This document shows, in pieces, positions 32,451 through 42,164 of a DNA stretch of 61,421 bases. The first letter of the stretch is position 1. Each line of letters starts with the position of its first letter. This DNA is from Burkholderiales bacterium (GTDB lineage Bacteria > Pseudomonadota > Gammaproteobacteria > Burkholderiales > Burkholderiaceae_C): the NCBI GenBank assembly GCA_016191995.1, contig JACPVA010000192.1, positions 1 to 61,421 of the forward strand, written 5' to 3'. The position numbers and the translations under genes are program-made. Below the pieces are notes generated by a model, which worked only from the letters and a program-made list of their open reading frames with translations, ran no database searches and was not told the DNA's origin.

Positions 32451-32680
32451 CGCGCGTCGCGCTCTTCGCGGATCCAGCGCTCGATCGTGCCCGGCGCCAC
32501 CATAGGCTGGCGGTCGCGGAAGGCCTTCAGCGAAGGCAGGCGGCGCCGCCGCGGCTCGACCGGAGTGAGCCGCGCGACCGGTTCGCCGTTGGACACGAGC
32601 ACCAGTTCGCCCTCCCTCGCCAGCGCTTCCTTCAGCCTCGGGATCGTCTCGCGCAGTTCGCGCACGTTCACGGTCTTCAT
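32447..32680 (-). CDS. Phd/YefM-type antitoxin
   Basis: 77 residues beginning VNVRELRETIPRLKEAL and LVLVSNGEPVARLTP, the prevent-host-death DNA-binding fold, with a basic C-terminus that should wrap the toxin. AGGAG sits before the ATG at 32680, and a consensus TATAAT with flanking inverted arms is just upstream, consistent with autorepression. An upstream in-frame extension exists but would cross the promoter. Confidence 0.87.
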   Translation of the reverse strand: MKTVNVRELRETIPRLKEALAREGELVLVSNGEPVARLTPVEPRRRRLPSLKAFRDRQPMVAPGTIERWIREERDAR

Positions 32681-32692
32681 CGCGGCACTCCT

Positions 32693-32722
32693 CGTGACAC
32701 GCATTATATGTCGTGTGGCACG
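32693..32722 (-). promoter_or_regulatory. Promoter and dyad operator of the first toxin-antitoxin pair
   Basis: On the minus strand TATAAT (32703-32708) is a perfect -10; the -35 is weak. Arms CGTGACACG (32693-32701) and CGTGTGGCACG (32712-32722) mirror each other around it with a 2-nt insertion, as expected for an antitoxin-bound operator. Confidence 0.65.
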
Positions 32723-33000
32723 CCTCGGTCCAGGGCTGCGCGGCGGTCTCGCCACGGTGGTCGTGCACGCAGCTCGGGGAAACCAACCGCCCTCCATCGG
32801 GCCCGGGCCCGGGCGCAGGCCAAGGTCGGCCCGGAGGTCGGTAACCTGGTCGGGACCGACCGCCTGGACACAGCCAGGCGTGGCGAACCCAAGAGCACCC
32901 TCACCCGCCCGATGCGCAGCACCGGCGGCCGCATCCGCGCCGAAGCGCGCGCCACCGCCGGCATCGGCGACAGCCTCCTGCGGTGACTCCGGCCGAGGCT
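32723..33000. other. Unexplained gap between antitoxin promoter and Uma2 remnant
   Basis: 278 bp without a gene I can support. A perfect 6-bp dyad GGTCGG-GA-CCGACC lies at 32848-32861. A plus-strand frame of about 90 codons spans it but resembles no family I know. Confidence 0.4.
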
Positions 33001-33291
33001 TCAGGCCTCTTCATCCAGATCCTCGAAAGCCTGCGCCGGCGACAGCGACATGCCCACGCTCTGCAGTGGCAGGGCGGGGCCGTCGCCCTCGCTCTCGAGC
33101 AGGATCCAGTGCTCGGCCTCGCGGCGATACAGCTCCAGGCGGCGCCGGTCGACGTCGACCAGCGAGTATTCCTGCAGGTCCGCCAGCTTGCGATAGGCGC
33201 CATCTTGGGCGAGGAACGCAAGCGCTTCGACGGCGCGTGCGGCGCCGAGGCGGCCCAAGGCGCGGCGCGCCGACGCCGATCGCCGTGGCAC
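33001..33291 (-). pseudogene. C-terminal remnant of a Uma2-family (DUF820) nuclease-like protein
   Basis: The readable part (about 70 residues) has the Uma2 C-terminal pattern: YRKLADLQEYSLVDVDRRRLELYRR, then WILLESEGDG and LPLQSVGMSL. The N-terminal half, with the PD-(D/E)XK-like core, is missing; upstream sequence runs straight into the dnaB 3' end 26 bp away. Uma2 proteins are frequent in accessory DNA and of unclear role. Probably a truncated relic, not a functional gene. Confidence 0.65.
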
Positions 33292-33316
33292 GATGAGCGT
33301 TCCGGAACGTGCCGGG

Positions 33317-35773
33317 TCAGTAGTCCCCGGTCCCCGCCGGCGCCAGGCTCTCGAAGCGCGTCAGCGGTTTCAGGAAGGTCAGCTTGATCGTGCCGACCGG
33401 GCCGTTGCGCTGCTTGGCGACGATGATCTCGGCGACCCCCGGCTCCTTCGAGCTGTCCTTGTTGTAGTAGTCGTCGCGGTAGATGAACATGATGACGTCG
33501 GCATCCTGCTCGATCGCGCCCGACTCGCGCAGGTCGCTCATCATCGGTCGCTTGTCGTTGCGCGACTCGACGCTGCGGTTGAGCTGCGACAGCGCCAGCA
33601 CCGGGCACTGCAGCTCCTTGGACAGGCCCTTGAGGCCGCGCGAGATCTCGCCGAGCTCGGTCGCACGGTTCTCGTCGCTGCTCGCGCTGCCGCTCATCAG
33701 CTGCAGGTAGTCGACGACGATCAGCCCGAGCGTGCCGCCGAACTGGCGCGCCATGCGGCGCGCGCGCGCGCGCAGCTCGCCCACCGTCAGCCCCGGGGTC
33801 TCGTCGATATAGACCTGCGCCTGCTTGAGCCGGTCGACCGCCTCCGCCAGCCGCCCCCACTCCTCGTCGCCGAGCTTGCCGGTGCGCAGGTGCTGCTGGT
33901 CGATGCGGCCGAGCGACCCCACGAGCCGCAGTGCGAGCTGCGACGCCCCCATCTCCATCGAGAACACGAGCACCGGCAGACCCTCGTGGACGGCGACGTT
34001 CTCGGCGATGTTGAGCGCGAAGGCGGTGTTGTGCGTCACGATGTCGCCGTCGGTCACGTACAGCCGGCTCGGGTGGCTGACCGCGATGCACTGGCAAGCC
34101 GCCTCGCGCGACGGCTCGACGGCGGCGATCGTCAGGCGCTTCTGGCGCCGCCACGCGGCAGGCGCGCGCACCTGCTTGTCCGACAGCAGGAACAGGGTGC
34201 GCGGCTGCGGATGCGAGATGTGGCACACGTGGGCCGTGGCACCCGGCACGCGCATGCCGGCCACGTCGCGCCAGTACGGCTGCTTGGTCGTCACCGAGCA
34301 CCAGCCGCCCAGGGACCGCACCAGCTCGCACAAGTCCTCGGCCAGCCGCGGGCTCGCGGTCGACAGACGCACGCTGCCCCAGCGCTCGACCCAGCCATCG
34401 GTATCCAGCAGACCGCGCAACAGGTCCAGCCGCTGCTCGCGCCCGGTCTCCAGGTACAGGCGCGGGATGAACTTGCGGTCGCTCGCCAGCCCCGACAGGC
34501 CGAGCGCCTCCAGCGCCACCCGCAAGGGGTTGGGCTGCGAGCCTGCCAGGCCGCGCTCGTGGCCGCGGTCGCATCGCACGACGCGGTAGTCGCAGCCGCC
34601 GGCGTGCGTCACCTCCAGTCCGGCCCCGGCGCGCTCGGCGACGCGCGTGACGATTTCGGCCGATCCACTGGCAAAACGCACCGAGCCGCTACCGGTCAGG
34701 TTGCCGTCACCGAGCAGGCAGCCGAGCAACCAGGGGTCCACCGGCAGCGGGTCCAGATGGCCGAAGTCGCCTTCGTGGCGGTCGATCCAGAGCCGGCCGC
34801 GGTAGCGCTGCCGGCCCAGCAGCGCGCGGATCTGCGCCGTACTCAGCACGCGTGCGGCGCGCCAGCCACGGTAGTGAACGCGCCAGAGATGCTCGTCGCA
34901 GCATTCGGCGGACCGGCCGTCGGAGAAGCGGATGCGCCAGACCGGCCTCGTGCCTTGCGGAAAGATGCCGGTGACGATCGACGGCCGCCCGTCGACCGAC
35001 GCCAGCGCGTCGCCGACCTCGAGCTCGCCCATCGGCTTCCAGCCCGAGCGCGTGCGCACCTGCGCGTCCAGCGGCTGCGCCTTGCCCATCGACGGTCGCG
35101 CCGCCAGCACCAGCAGCTCGCCCTTCTGCAGCCCGGCGGTCTGGCGGTCGAGGTCGTAGAAGCCGGTGCGCACGCCGGTGACCTCTTCGGCGCCATGCTC
35201 GTACAGCTCGGTCACGCGGTCGATCAGATCGACCACGAGCTTGTCGATCGGCTGGAAGCCCTGGCGATGGCGCGCACCCTCCTCGCCGATCTTCAGCACG
35301 CGCGACTCGGCCTCGTCGAGGATCTGCGGCACCGCGCGGCCCTGCGGGTTGAACGCGCTGGTGGCGATCTCGTCGCTGGCCGCGATCAGCTTGCGCAGGA
35401 TCGCGCGCTCGCGGACGATCTCGGCGTAGCGGCGCAGGTTGGCCGCGCTCGGCACGCTCTGCGCGAGCGCGTTCAGGTAGGCCAGGCCGCCGGCGTCGTC
35501 GCCGCGTCCATGCTGCTGCAACTGCTCGAAGACCGTGATCACGTCGGCCGGCTTGCCGGCGCCGACCAGCGCCCCGATCGCGGCGTAGATCAGGCGGTGT
35601 TCGAGGCGGTAGAAGTCGTCCTCGGCGAGCAGGTCGCCGGCGCGGTCCCAGGCCAGGTTGTCCAGCAGCAGCCCGCCGAGCACGCTCTGCTCGGCCTCGA
35701 TCGAATGCGGCGGCACGCGCAGCCGCGCGACATCGTCGTCGCGCCCTGCCGCGGCCTGGGAGGCGCTCGTCAT
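33317..35773 (-). CDS. dnaB: Replicative DNA helicase DnaB containing an intein
   Basis: 818 residues as translated: 467 of host DnaB (E. coli DnaB is 471) plus a 351-residue intein. Host parts are the N-terminal domain (PPHSIEAEQSVLGGLLLDN), the Walker A RPSMGK/TAFALN split by the intein, Walker B LIVVDYLQLM, and the C-terminal QRNGPVGTIKL. After splicing it forms the hexameric replicative helicase. The ATG at 35773 gives the normal start; an ATG at 35782 is the alternative and neither has a clear ribosome site. It follows the rplI operon by about 240 bp, a common linkage. The host protein is unusable unless the intein splices, as the P-loop is interrupted. Confidence 0.95.
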   Translation of the reverse strand: MTSASQAAAGRDDDVARLRVPPHSIEAEQSVLGGLLLDNLAWDRAGDLLAEDDFYRLEHRLIYAAIGALVGAGKPADVITVFEQLQQHGRGDDAGGLAYLNALAQSVPSAANLRRYAEIVRERAILRKLIAASDEIATSAFNPQGRAVPQILDEAESRVLKIGEEGARHRQGFQPIDKLVVDLIDRVTELYEHGAEEVTGVRTGFYDLDRQTAGLQKGELLVLAARPSMGKAQPLDAQVRTRSGWKPMGELEVGDALASVDGRPSIVTGIFPQGTRPVWRIRFSDGRSAECCDEHLWRVHYRGWRAARVLSTAQIRALLGRQRYRGRLWIDRHEGDFGHLDPLPVDPWLLGCLLGDGNLTGSGSVRFASGSAEIVTRVAERAGAGLEVTHAGGCDYRVVRCDRGHERGLAGSQPNPLRVALEALGLSGLASDRKFIPRLYLETGREQRLDLLRGLLDTDGWVERWGSVRLSTASPRLAEDLCELVRSLGGWCSVTTKQPYWRDVAGMRVPGATAHVCHISHPQPRTLFLLSDKQVRAPAAWRRQKRLTIAAVEPSREAACQCIAVSHPSRLYVTDGDIVTHNTAFALNIAENVAVHEGLPVLVFSMEMGASQLALRLVGSLGRIDQQHLRTGKLGDEEWGRLAEAVDRLKQAQVYIDETPGLTVGELRARARRMARQFGGTLGLIVVDYLQLMSGSASSDENRATELGEISRGLKGLSKELQCPVLALSQLNRSVESRNDKRPMMSDLRESGAIEQDADVIMFIYRDDYYNKDSSKEPGVAEIIVAKQRNGPVGTIKLTFLKPLTRFESLAPAGTGDY
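34028..35080 (-). mobile_element. In-frame class 3 intein with LAGLIDADG endonuclease inside DnaB
   Basis: 351 residues inserted between the Walker A Lys and Thr. The first residue is Ala, not Cys/Ser. Block B DEHLW supplies His64 and Trp66, block F QCIAVSHPSRLYV supplies Cys331, the end is THN (His350, Asn351) and the +1 residue is Thr: the W-C-T set that defines class 3 inteins. Two LAGLIDADG motifs are intact, LLGCLLGDG (Asp125) and LLRGLLDTDG (Asp226/Asp228), so homing may still be active. Boundaries follow from restoring RPSMGKTAFALN. Confidence 0.93.
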
Positions 35774-36015
35774 CGGGGGCATGCAGGTCTGGCCGGCTCG
35801 GCGGTGGACAATCCTGTGGACAGGCGGTGCGGCCGCGGTGGACGACGCGGCGCCGAAATGGACGAGGCCGGCGGGTGCCGGCCTCTGTGCCTCGGCGCCG
35901 AGCTTACGCCCGTGCGGCCAGACGATCAATGCCGCCGATCGGCTGCGCGGCGCTGGCGCCGCCAGTGCCGCCAATGCCGTTCAGCGACGACGCGACGGCC
36001 TGCCGGCAGCGGGGT
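35774..36015. other. rplI-dnaB intergenic region with hairpin and repeated GTGGACA
   Basis: No gene here. Two GTGGACA copies 12 bp apart (35804-35810, 35816-35822) lie just before dnaB, and a 9-bp hairpin at 35864-35885 is described separately. No convincing -10/-35 was found. Confidence 0.5.
35864..35885 (-). terminator. Hairpin downstream of rplI, possible terminator
   Basis: Perfect 9-bp stem GAGGCCGGC / GCCGGCCTC with a 4-nt loop, about 130 nt after the rplI stop on the minus strand. Only a weak ATTTC follows, so intrinsic termination would be partial. Confidence 0.4.
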
Positions 36016-36468
36016 TCAGTCCGCCTGCGCGACGACGTGCACGGTCAGCTCGACGACGACGTCGGAGTGCAGCGCGACCTTGACCGGGAACTCGCCGACA
36101 TGCTTGAGCGGCCCGTCGGGCATCCGCACCTGCGACTTCGGCACCCCCAGGCCCATGCGGTCCAGCGCCCCGGCGATGTCGGCATTGGTCACCGAGCCGA
36201 AGAGGCGCCCGTCGACACCGGCCTTCTGCGCGACGCGCACATGCTGGCCACCGAGCTTCTCGCCCAGCGCCTGCGCGGCCGTGAACTTGTCGGCAGCGGC
36301 GCGCTCGAGGTCGACACGCTTCTGCTCGAACTCCGCGATCGCGGCCTCGGTCGCGCGGCGCGCCATGCGGCCGGGAATCAGGAAGTTGCGCGCATAGCCA
36401 TCCTTGACCTTGACGATGTCGCCCAGGTTGCCCAGGTGGCCGATCTTCTCCAGCAGGATCACTTGCAT
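36016..36468 (-). CDS. rplI: 50S ribosomal protein L9
   Basis: 150 residues, full length. N-terminal rRNA-binding domain ([21 protein letters not shown]), the long connecting helix with [12 protein letters not shown], and a C-terminal domain with [14 protein letters not shown]9 binds 23S rRNA near the L1 stalk and helps keep frame. Last gene of the rpsF-priB-rpsR-rplI operon, 17 bp after rpsR. Confidence 0.97.
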   Translation of the reverse strand: MQVILLEKIGHLGNLGDIVKVKDGYARNFLIPGRMARRATEAAIAEFEQKRVDLERAAADKFTAAQALGEKLGGQHVRVAQKAGVDGRLFGSVTNADIAGALDRMGLGVPKSQVRMPDGPLKHVGEFPVKVALHSDVVVELTVHVVAQAD

Positions 36469-36485
36469 GATGGTTCGCTCCCCGC

Positions 36486-36779
36486 TCAGAGCCGGTGCTG
36501 GTCGGTGTAGGGAATCAGCGCCAGGAAGCGCGCACGCTTGATCGCGGTGCCGAGCTGGCGCTGGTAGATCGCATTCGTGCCGGTCAGCCGTGCCGGCGTG
36601 ATCTTGCCGTTCTCGCCGATGAAGTCGCGCAGCGTGTCGACGTCCTTGTAGTCGATCTCCTCGACGCCGGCGACGGTGAAACGGCAGAAGCGCTTGCGCC
36701 GGAACAGCAGCGACTGGCTGCTGCGGCGGCCGCCGCGCTTGAGGTTGGCGTTACGGCCCTTGCCACGGGGTGGTGCCAT
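36486..36779 (-). CDS. rpsR: 30S ribosomal protein S18
   Basis: 97 residues, slightly longer than the E. coli protein because of a basic N-terminal tail. Typical stretches are [30 protein letters not shown] and [21 protein letters not shown]18 pairs with S6 on the platform of the small subunit, and its gene sits in the same operon as rpsF. Confidence 0.97.
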   Translation of the reverse strand: MAPPRGKGRNANLKRGGRRSSQSLLFRRKRFCRFTVAGVEEIDYKDVDTLRDFIGENGKITPARLTGTNAIYQRQLGTAIKRARFLALIPYTDQHRL

Positions 36780-36822
36780 GTCGAAACTCCTTGCGAAAGA
36801 CTCGTGATCGGTGGATCGGGGT

Positions 36823-37122
36823 TCAGGTCGGGATCGCCGCCGCGGCGACCTCGGTGACGTGGAAGACGCTGCCGCGCCCGTTGCGCGCCGCGGCCAGGAA
36901 GCCGGCGAACTCGGCCCGGCTGCCCAGCGCGAGTGCCGCCAGCGGCGCCGTCAGCTCCCCCACCGCCAGCGCCCGGATCTCGAGCGAGACCTTGCGCGGG
37001 TGGCCGGCCTGCTCGACCTCGGACGCGTGCTGCAGCAGCAGGTCCAGGGCCGGGATCCCGGCGGGGGTGTAGCGCAGCGGTCCGCGCTCCAGCAACGTGG
37101 CCGACAGCAGCAGCCGGTTCAC
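36823..37122 (-). CDS. priB: Primosomal replication protein N (PriB)
   Basis: 99 residues of OB fold: [19 protein letters not shown], then [11 protein letters not shown]. PriB is an SSB paralogue that stabilises PriA on stalled forks during restart. Its place between rpsF and rpsR is the conserved one in beta- and gammaproteobacteria. Confidence 0.92.
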   Translation of the reverse strand: MNRLLLSATLLERGPLRYTPAGIPALDLLLQHASEVEQAGHPRKVSLEIRALAVGELTAPLAALALGSRAEFAGFLAAARNGRGSVFHVTEVAAAAIPT

Positions 37123-37166
37123 CGGTGGACGCGGGCGGACGGCTCAGGCGCGGCGCGCGCCGGCGG

Positions 37167-37535
37167 TCAGGCTGCGGCCTCCTGCTGCTGGCTGGCCTTG
37201 CGCGACTCCTCGCGCTCGACCGCCTTCATCATGATCGACGGCGCGGTCTCGGCCTTGCGCCTGGCCACCGTCAGGTGACGCAGCACGGCGTCGTTGAAGC
37301 GAAAGCCGGTCTCCAGCTCCGCCAGCGTCTCCTTGCTGCACTCGATGTTCAGGCACAGGTAATGCGCCTTGGCGAGCTTCTGGATCATGTACGCCAGCTG
37401 GCGCCGGCCCCAGTCCTCGACCCGGTGCAGCTGGCCGCCGCCGGCGCTGACCAGGGCCTTGTAGCGCTCCAGCATGGCCGGAACCTGTTCGCTCTGATCC
37501 GGGTGGATCAGCAGCACGATCTCGTAGTGACGCAT
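37167..37535 (-). CDS. rpsF: 30S ribosomal protein S6
   Basis: 122 residues. Opens [18 protein letters not shown], with the family [24 protein letters not shown] stretch, and ends in a charged Glu/Ala-rich tail. ATG 37535 is supported by GAGGAG just upstream; an in-frame extension to 37604 would pass through the leader. First gene of the operon, with a candidate promoter about 85 bp upstream. Confidence 0.96.
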   Translation of the reverse strand: MRHYEIVLLIHPDQSEQVPAMLERYKALVSAGGGQLHRVEDWGRRQLAYMIQKLAKAHYLCLNIECSKETLAELETGFRFNDAVLRHLTVARRKAETAPSIMMKAVEREESRKASQQQEAAA

Positions 37536-37617
37536 CGACACTCCTCTTGGATTCCAGGGATGGAAGCCGCCCCGCGGCGTCGACGGGATAAGCGGGTGCG
37601 GCAAGGGAAAGCTGCGA

Positions 37618-37623
37618 AGTATA
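37618..37623 (-). promoter_or_regulatory. Candidate -10 of the rpsF-priB-rpsR-rplI operon
   Basis: TATACT on the minus strand (in GGTTATACTTCGC), placed about 83 bp before the rpsF start. No good -35, typical of this GC-rich genome. Confidence 0.45.
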
Positions 37624-37674
37624 ACCGCGCCGGGGCCCTGCGCCGCAGGCCGCCGGAACGCGCCCGCGGCACGG

Positions 37675-39771
37675 CTAGGGCGCCGTCGGGCCTGGCGCCG
37701 ACGGCCGCGCCGGGCAGCGCAGCTCGTCGACCAGCGTCTGCACCGCCGGCGCCGGCGGGCGCGTCAGCAGGCTGACGACGACGATGACGACGAACCCCGC
37801 CGGCACGCCGAAGACGCCGGCGGAGATCGGCTCGATGCCGAACCAGCGCTCGGGCGGCCCGGCCAGGCCGATCGCCGCGCGCAGCCAGGCCTGCGAGATC
37901 GTCATGTACCACGCCGCCACGCCCAGCCCGGCCAGCATGCCGGCCAGCGCGCCCCAGGCGTTGGCGCGCTGCCAGAAGATGCCGAGCACGAGCGCCGGGA
38001 AGAAGGCCGACGCGGCGAGCGAGAACGCCGAGCCGACCAGGAACAGGATGTCGCCCGGGCGCTGCGCCGCCATCGCCGCGGCGCCGAGTGCGACCATCAG
38101 CAGCAGCGCCTTGGAGATCGCGACCCGGCGCGCGGTCGACGCCTGCGGGTCGATCATGCGGTAGTAGACATCGTGCGACAGCGCATTGGCGATCGTCAGC
38201 AGCAGCCCGTCGGCGGTCGACAGCGCCGCCGCCAGCCCGCCGGCGGCGACCATCCCGGTGACGACAAACGGCAGGCCGCCGATCGCGGGCGTGGCCAGCA
38301 CGACGATATCGCTGCCCAGGTGCAGTTCGCCGAGCTGCAGCAGGCCGTCGCCGTTGACGTCGCTGACCGACAGCAGCCGCGGGTCGATGCGGCTCCAGCT
38401 GACGATCCAGTCCGGCAGCGCGTCGAAGCGCATCCCGACGAGCTGGCTGAAGATCTCGAACTTGACCAGCACCGCCAGCGCCGGCGCGGTCATGTACAGC
38501 AGCAGGATGAACAGCAGCGACCAGGTGACCGACTCGCGAGCCTCGCGCACCGACGGCGTCGTGTAGTAGCGCATCAGGATGTGCGGCAGCGCCGCGGTGC
38601 CGACCATCAGGCAGAACACGAGCGCGAGAAAGTTGCGCCGCGAGAGCTCGAAGGCCGCGCGCTCGGCGGCGTCGCCTTCGGGGTCGCCCGCGAACGGCGT
38701 CGCGTGGCGCGGCATGCCCGCCAGCGGCCGCGCGCGCGACTCGGCCTCGGCCAGCGCGGCGGACCAGACCGCGCGCGCGTGCCCCTCGTCGTGCGGCAGC
38801 GCGGACAGCGCGCGCTCGGTCGCCTGGTACTGCGCCAGCGGCGCGCGCTCGGCCTTGAGCTGCACCAGCCGCGCCTCGAGCGCGGCGCGTTCGGCAGCCA
38901 GCGCGGCCGGGATGTCGGCCAGCCGCGCGGCCAGCGCGTCGGCACGCGCGCGGTAGACCGCGACCACCTCCTGCTCGCGCGGGTCGTCGATCAGCGCCTG
39001 CTCGAGCGCGGTCACCTTGGCCAGCTGCGCGCCGTAGACGAGCTGCGGCACCGGCACGCCGGTCTGCTTGACCGACAGCCAGACCACCGGCAGCAGGTAG
39101 GCGACGATCAGGATGATGTACTGCGCGACCTGGGTCCAGGTCACCGCGCGCATGCCGCCGAGGAAGGAGCACACCAGCACGCCGCCCAGGCCGACGAAGA
39201 CGCCGAGCGTGAACTCGAGCCCGGTCAGGTACGAGGTGATCACGCCGACGCCGAGGATCTGCGCCACGACGTAGGTGAACGAGCACAGGATCGCCGCGAC
39301 GATGCCGACCGCGCGCGCGGCGTGGCCGCCATAGCGCGCGCCGAGGAAGTCGGGGATCGTGTACTGGCCGAACTTGCGCAGGTACGGCGCCAGCAGCAGC
39401 GCCACCAGACAGAAGCCGCCGGTCCAGCCGGTCACGAAGGCGAGCGCGCCGAAGCCCTGCAGGTACAGCGTGCCGGCCAGCCCGAGGAAGGAGGCCGCGC
39501 TCATCCAGTCGGCACCGGTGGCCATGCCGTTGTAGATCGCCGGCACGCGGCGCCCGGCGACGTAGTACTCGGCCGCGTCCGAGGTGCGGCTCAGGACGCC
39601 GATGCCGGCGTACAGCGCCACCGTCGCGAGCAGGAAGACGAGGCCGATCCAGCGCCCCGAAAGGCCGAGCCGCTCGAGCAGCGCGAGGAACAGCACGAAG
39701 ACGGCGAAGCCGCCCGCATACCAGGCGTAGACCTTGTGCAGCTGGCGCCGGAAGGCGCGCTGCGCGCTCAC
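37675..39771 (-). CDS. Sodium:solute symporter (VC_2705/ActP-like) with coiled insertion and EF-hand-like loop
   Basis: 698 residues, about 13-14 membrane segments of the SSS fold ([43 protein letters not shown]). Two additions stand out. Residues ~250-375 form a hydrophilic, heptad-like Ala/Glu/Arg-rich insert between membrane segments. Residues 471-482, [12 protein letters not shown], match the 12-residue EF-hand calcium loop (Asp1, Asn3, Asp5, Glu12). Relatives are annotated as cation/acetate symporters. The GTG start overlaps the ppsA stop, so it is translationally coupled to a gluconeogenic enzyme, fitting growth on acetate or another small acid. Confidence 0.88.
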   Translation of the reverse strand: MSAQRAFRRQLHKVYAWYAGGFAVFVLFLALLERLGLSGRWIGLVFLLATVALYAGIGVLSRTSDAAEYYVAGRRVPAIYNGMATGADWMSAASFLGLAGTLYLQGFGALAFVTGWTGGFCLVALLLAPYLRKFGQYTIPDFLGARYGGHAARAVGIVAAILCSFTYVVAQILGVGVITSYLTGLEFTLGVFVGLGGVLVCSFLGGMRAVTWTQVAQYIILIVAYLLPVVWLSVKQTGVPVPQLVYGAQLAKVTALEQALIDDPREQEVVAVYRARADALAARLADIPAALAAERAALEARLVQLKAERAPLAQYQATERALSALPHDEGHARAVWSAALAEAESRARPLAGMPRHATPFAGDPEGDAAERAAFELSRRNFLALVFCLMVGTAALPHILMRYYTTPSVREARESVTWSLLFILLLYMTAPALAVLVKFEIFSQLVGMRFDALPDWIVSWSRIDPRLLSVSDVNGDGLLQLGELHLGSDIVVLATPAIGGLPFVVTGMVAAGGLAAALSTADGLLLTIANALSHDVYYRMIDPQASTARRVAISKALLLMVALGAAAMAAQRPGDILFLVGSAFSLAASAFFPALVLGIFWQRANAWGALAGMLAGLGVAAWYMTISQAWLRAAIGLAGPPERWFGIEPISAGVFGVPAGFVVIVVVSLLTRPPAPAVQTLVDELRCPARPSAPGPTAP

Positions 39772-42164
39772 CGCTGCCGGGCCAGCCGCCGCCAGGTCTC
39801 GATCACGGTATCGGGGTTGAGCGAGATCGACACGATGCCCTCGGCGGCGAGCCATTCGGCGAAGTCGGGGTGGTCGCTCGGCCCCTGGCCGCAGATGCCG
39901 ATGTACTTGCCGGTCGCGCGGCAGGCGGTGATCGCGCGCGAGATCAGCGCCTTGACCGCCGGGTCGCGCTCGTCGAAGTCGTGCGCGAGCTGCTCCAGCC
40001 CCGAGTCGCGGTCCAGCCCGAGCGTGAGCTGGGTCAGGTCGTTGGAGCCGATCGACATACCGTCGAAATGCTCGAGAAACTGCTCGGCCAGGATCGCGTT
40101 GCTCGGCACCTCGCACATCATGATCAGGCGCAGCCCGTCGCGCCCGCGCTCCAGCCCGCGCGCGGCGAGCATGCTCACGACGCGCTCGGCCTGCGGCACG
40201 GTGCGCACGAAGGGCACCATGATCTCGACGTTGCCCAGCCCCATGTCGATGCGCACGCGCTTGAGCGCCTCGCACTCCATCGCGAACGCGTCGCTGAAGT
40301 CGCCGCTGATGTAGCGGCTGGCGCCGCGGAACCCGAGCATCGGGTTCTCCTCGTCGGGCTCGTAGCGCGTGCCGCCGATCAGCTTACGGTACTCGTTGCT
40401 CTTGAAGTCCGACAGCCGCACGATCACCGGCTTGGGCCAGAACGCGGCGGCGATCGTCGCCACGCCTTCGGCCAGCTTGTCGACGTAGAACGCACGCGGC
40501 GAGGCATGCCCGCGCGCGACCGACTCGACCGCCTTCTTCAGGTCGGGGTCGACGTTCGGGTAGTCGAGGATCGCCTTCGGGTGCACGCCGATGTTGTTGT
40601 TGATGATGAACTCGAGCCGCGCCAGCCCGACGCCGCTGCTGGGCATCTGCGCGAAGTCGAACGCGAGCTGCGGGTTGCCGACGTTCATCATGATCTTGAC
40701 CGGGCAGTACGGCATCTCGCCGCGCTCGACCTCGCTGACCTCGGTCTCGAGCAGCCCGTCGTAGACATAGCCGGTATCGCCCTCGGAGCACACGACCGTC
40801 ACCAGCGTGCCGTCGGCGAGCCGCTCGGTCGCGTCGCCGCAGCCGACCACCGCCGGGATGCCGAGCTCGCGCGCGATGATCGCCGCGTGGCAGGTGCGCC
40901 CGCCGCGGTTGGTCACGATCGCGCCGGCGCGCTTCATCACCGGCTCCCAGTTCGGGTCGGTCATGTCCGCGACCAGCACGTCGCCGGGCTGCACCCTGTC
41001 CATCTCGGCCGGGCTGTGGACGATTCGCACCGGCCCGGTGCCGATCTTCTGCCCGATCGCGCGCCCCTCGGCGAGCACCGTCGAGTGGCCCTTGAGCTTG
41101 TAGCGGTGCTCGACCTTGTCGCGCTGGCTCTTGACCGTCTCGGGCCGCGCCTGGAGGATGTAGAGCTTGCCGTCGCGCCCGTCCTTGCCCCACTCGATAT
41201 CCATCGGGCGGCCGTAGTGGCGCTCGATCAGGACCGCGTAGCGCGCGAGCTGCACCGCGTCGGCATCGCCGATCGAGTAGCGGTTGCGCTGCTCGGGCGG
41301 GGTGTCCTCGGTGTGCACCAGCCGCCCGCCCTGCGCGCGCTGCTCGGGGGTCGCGAACACCATGCGCAGCAGCTTGGAGCCGAGCACGCGCCGGATGAGC
41401 GGGAACTTGCCGGCCTCGAGCATCGGCTTGTGGACGAAGAACTCGTCCGGGTTGACCGCGCCTTGCACGACCATCTCGCCCAGGCCGTAGCTCGAGGTGA
41501 TGAAGACGACGTCGGGGAAGCCCGACTCGGTGTCGATCGTGAATATCACGCCCGAGGCGCCGAGGTCGGACCGCACCATGCGCTGCACGCCGGCCGACAG
41601 CGCGACCTCGGCGTGCTTGAAACCCTTGTGCACGCGGTAGCTGATCGCGCGGTCGTTGTACAGCGAGGCGAAGACCTCGCGCACCTTGGCCAGCACGTCG
41701 TCGATGCCGGCGACGTTGAGGAAGGTCTCCTGCTGGCCGGCGAACGAGGCGTCGGGCAGGTCCTCGGCGGTGGCCGAGGAGCGCACCGCGAAGGTCGCCT
41801 CGGGGTCGCCGGCGGTCAGGCGCGCGAACTGCTCGCGGATCGCCGCCTCCAGGTCTGCCGGCAGCGGCGCGTCGACGACCCAGCGCCGGATCGTCGCGCC
41901 GGCCTCGGCCAGCGCGCGCACGTCGTCGACGTCCAGCGCCGTCAGCAGCGCGTCGATGCGCTCGGTCAGCCCGGCGGCGCGCAGGAACTCGCGGTAGGCG
42001 TGCGCGGTCGTCGCGAAGCCGCCCGGCACGCTGACGCCGGCATGCGCGAGCTGGCTGATCATCTCGCCGAGGGAGGCGTTCTTGCCGCCGACCACCTCGA
42101 CGTCGGTCATCCTCAGGTTTTCGAACGGGACGACCAGGGCGGTCGCCAGCGCGGACTGGGACAT
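39768..42164 (-). CDS. ppsA: Phosphoenolpyruvate synthase
   Basis: 798 residues (E. coli 792). The N-terminal ATP-binding domain opens [20 protein letters not shown]; the phosphohistidine is in [18 protein letters not shown]; the C-terminal PEP domain ends with [17 protein letters not shown] containing the catalytic Cys. It makes PEP from pyruvate and ATP, giving AMP and phosphate. GGAG precedes ATG 42164. It is divergent from ppsR, whose product switches it on and off, and overlaps the symporter gene. Confidence 0.96.
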   Translation of the reverse strand: MSQSALATALVVPFENLRMTDVEVVGGKNASLGEMISQLAHAGVSVPGGFATTAHAYREFLRAAGLTERIDALLTALDVDDVRALAEAGATIRRWVVDAPLPADLEAAIREQFARLTAGDPEATFAVRSSATAEDLPDASFAGQQETFLNVAGIDDVLAKVREVFASLYNDRAISYRVHKGFKHAEVALSAGVQRMVRSDLGASGVIFTIDTESGFPDVVFITSSYGLGEMVVQGAVNPDEFFVHKPMLEAGKFPLIRRVLGSKLLRMVFATPEQRAQGGRLVHTEDTPPEQRNRYSIGDADAVQLARYAVLIERHYGRPMDIEWGKDGRDGKLYILQARPETVKSQRDKVEHRYKLKGHSTVLAEGRAIGQKIGTGPVRIVHSPAEMDRVQPGDVLVADMTDPNWEPVMKRAGAIVTNRGGRTCHAAIIARELGIPAVVGCGDATERLADGTLVTVVCSEGDTGYVYDGLLETEVSEVERGEMPYCPVKIMMNVGNPQLAFDFAQMPSSGVGLARLEFIINNNIGVHPKAILDYPNVDPDLKKAVESVARGHASPRAFYVDKLAEGVATIAAAFWPKPVIVRLSDFKSNEYRKLIGGTRYEPDEENPMLGFRGASRYISGDFSDAFAMECEALKRVRIDMGLGNVEIMVPFVRTVPQAERVVSMLAARGLERGRDGLRLIMMCEVPSNAILAEQFLEHFDGMSIGSNDLTQLTLGLDRDSGLEQLAHDFDERDPAVKALISRAITACRATGKYIGICGQGPSDHPDFAEWLAAEGIVSISLNPDTVIETWRRLARQR

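Noticed and set aside
32708-32986. Possible 92-codon plus-strand gene
   Set aside because: No ribosome site, no family resemblance, and it overlaps the antitoxin promoter.
34028-35080. Reading the DnaB insert as a class 1 or class 2 intein
   Set aside because: Class 1 needs Cys/Ser at position 1, which is Ala here; class 2 starts with Ala but normally has Cys at +1, whereas here +1 is Thr and block B Trp plus block F Cys are present.
35804-35822. Replication origin or DnaA-box cluster before dnaB
   Set aside because: Only two 7-of-9 matches, no AT-rich unwinding stretch and no origin genes nearby.
33293-36397. Plus-strand frame of about 1034 codons opposite dnaB and rplI
   Set aside because: Low-complexity translation crossing several real genes; antisense shadow.
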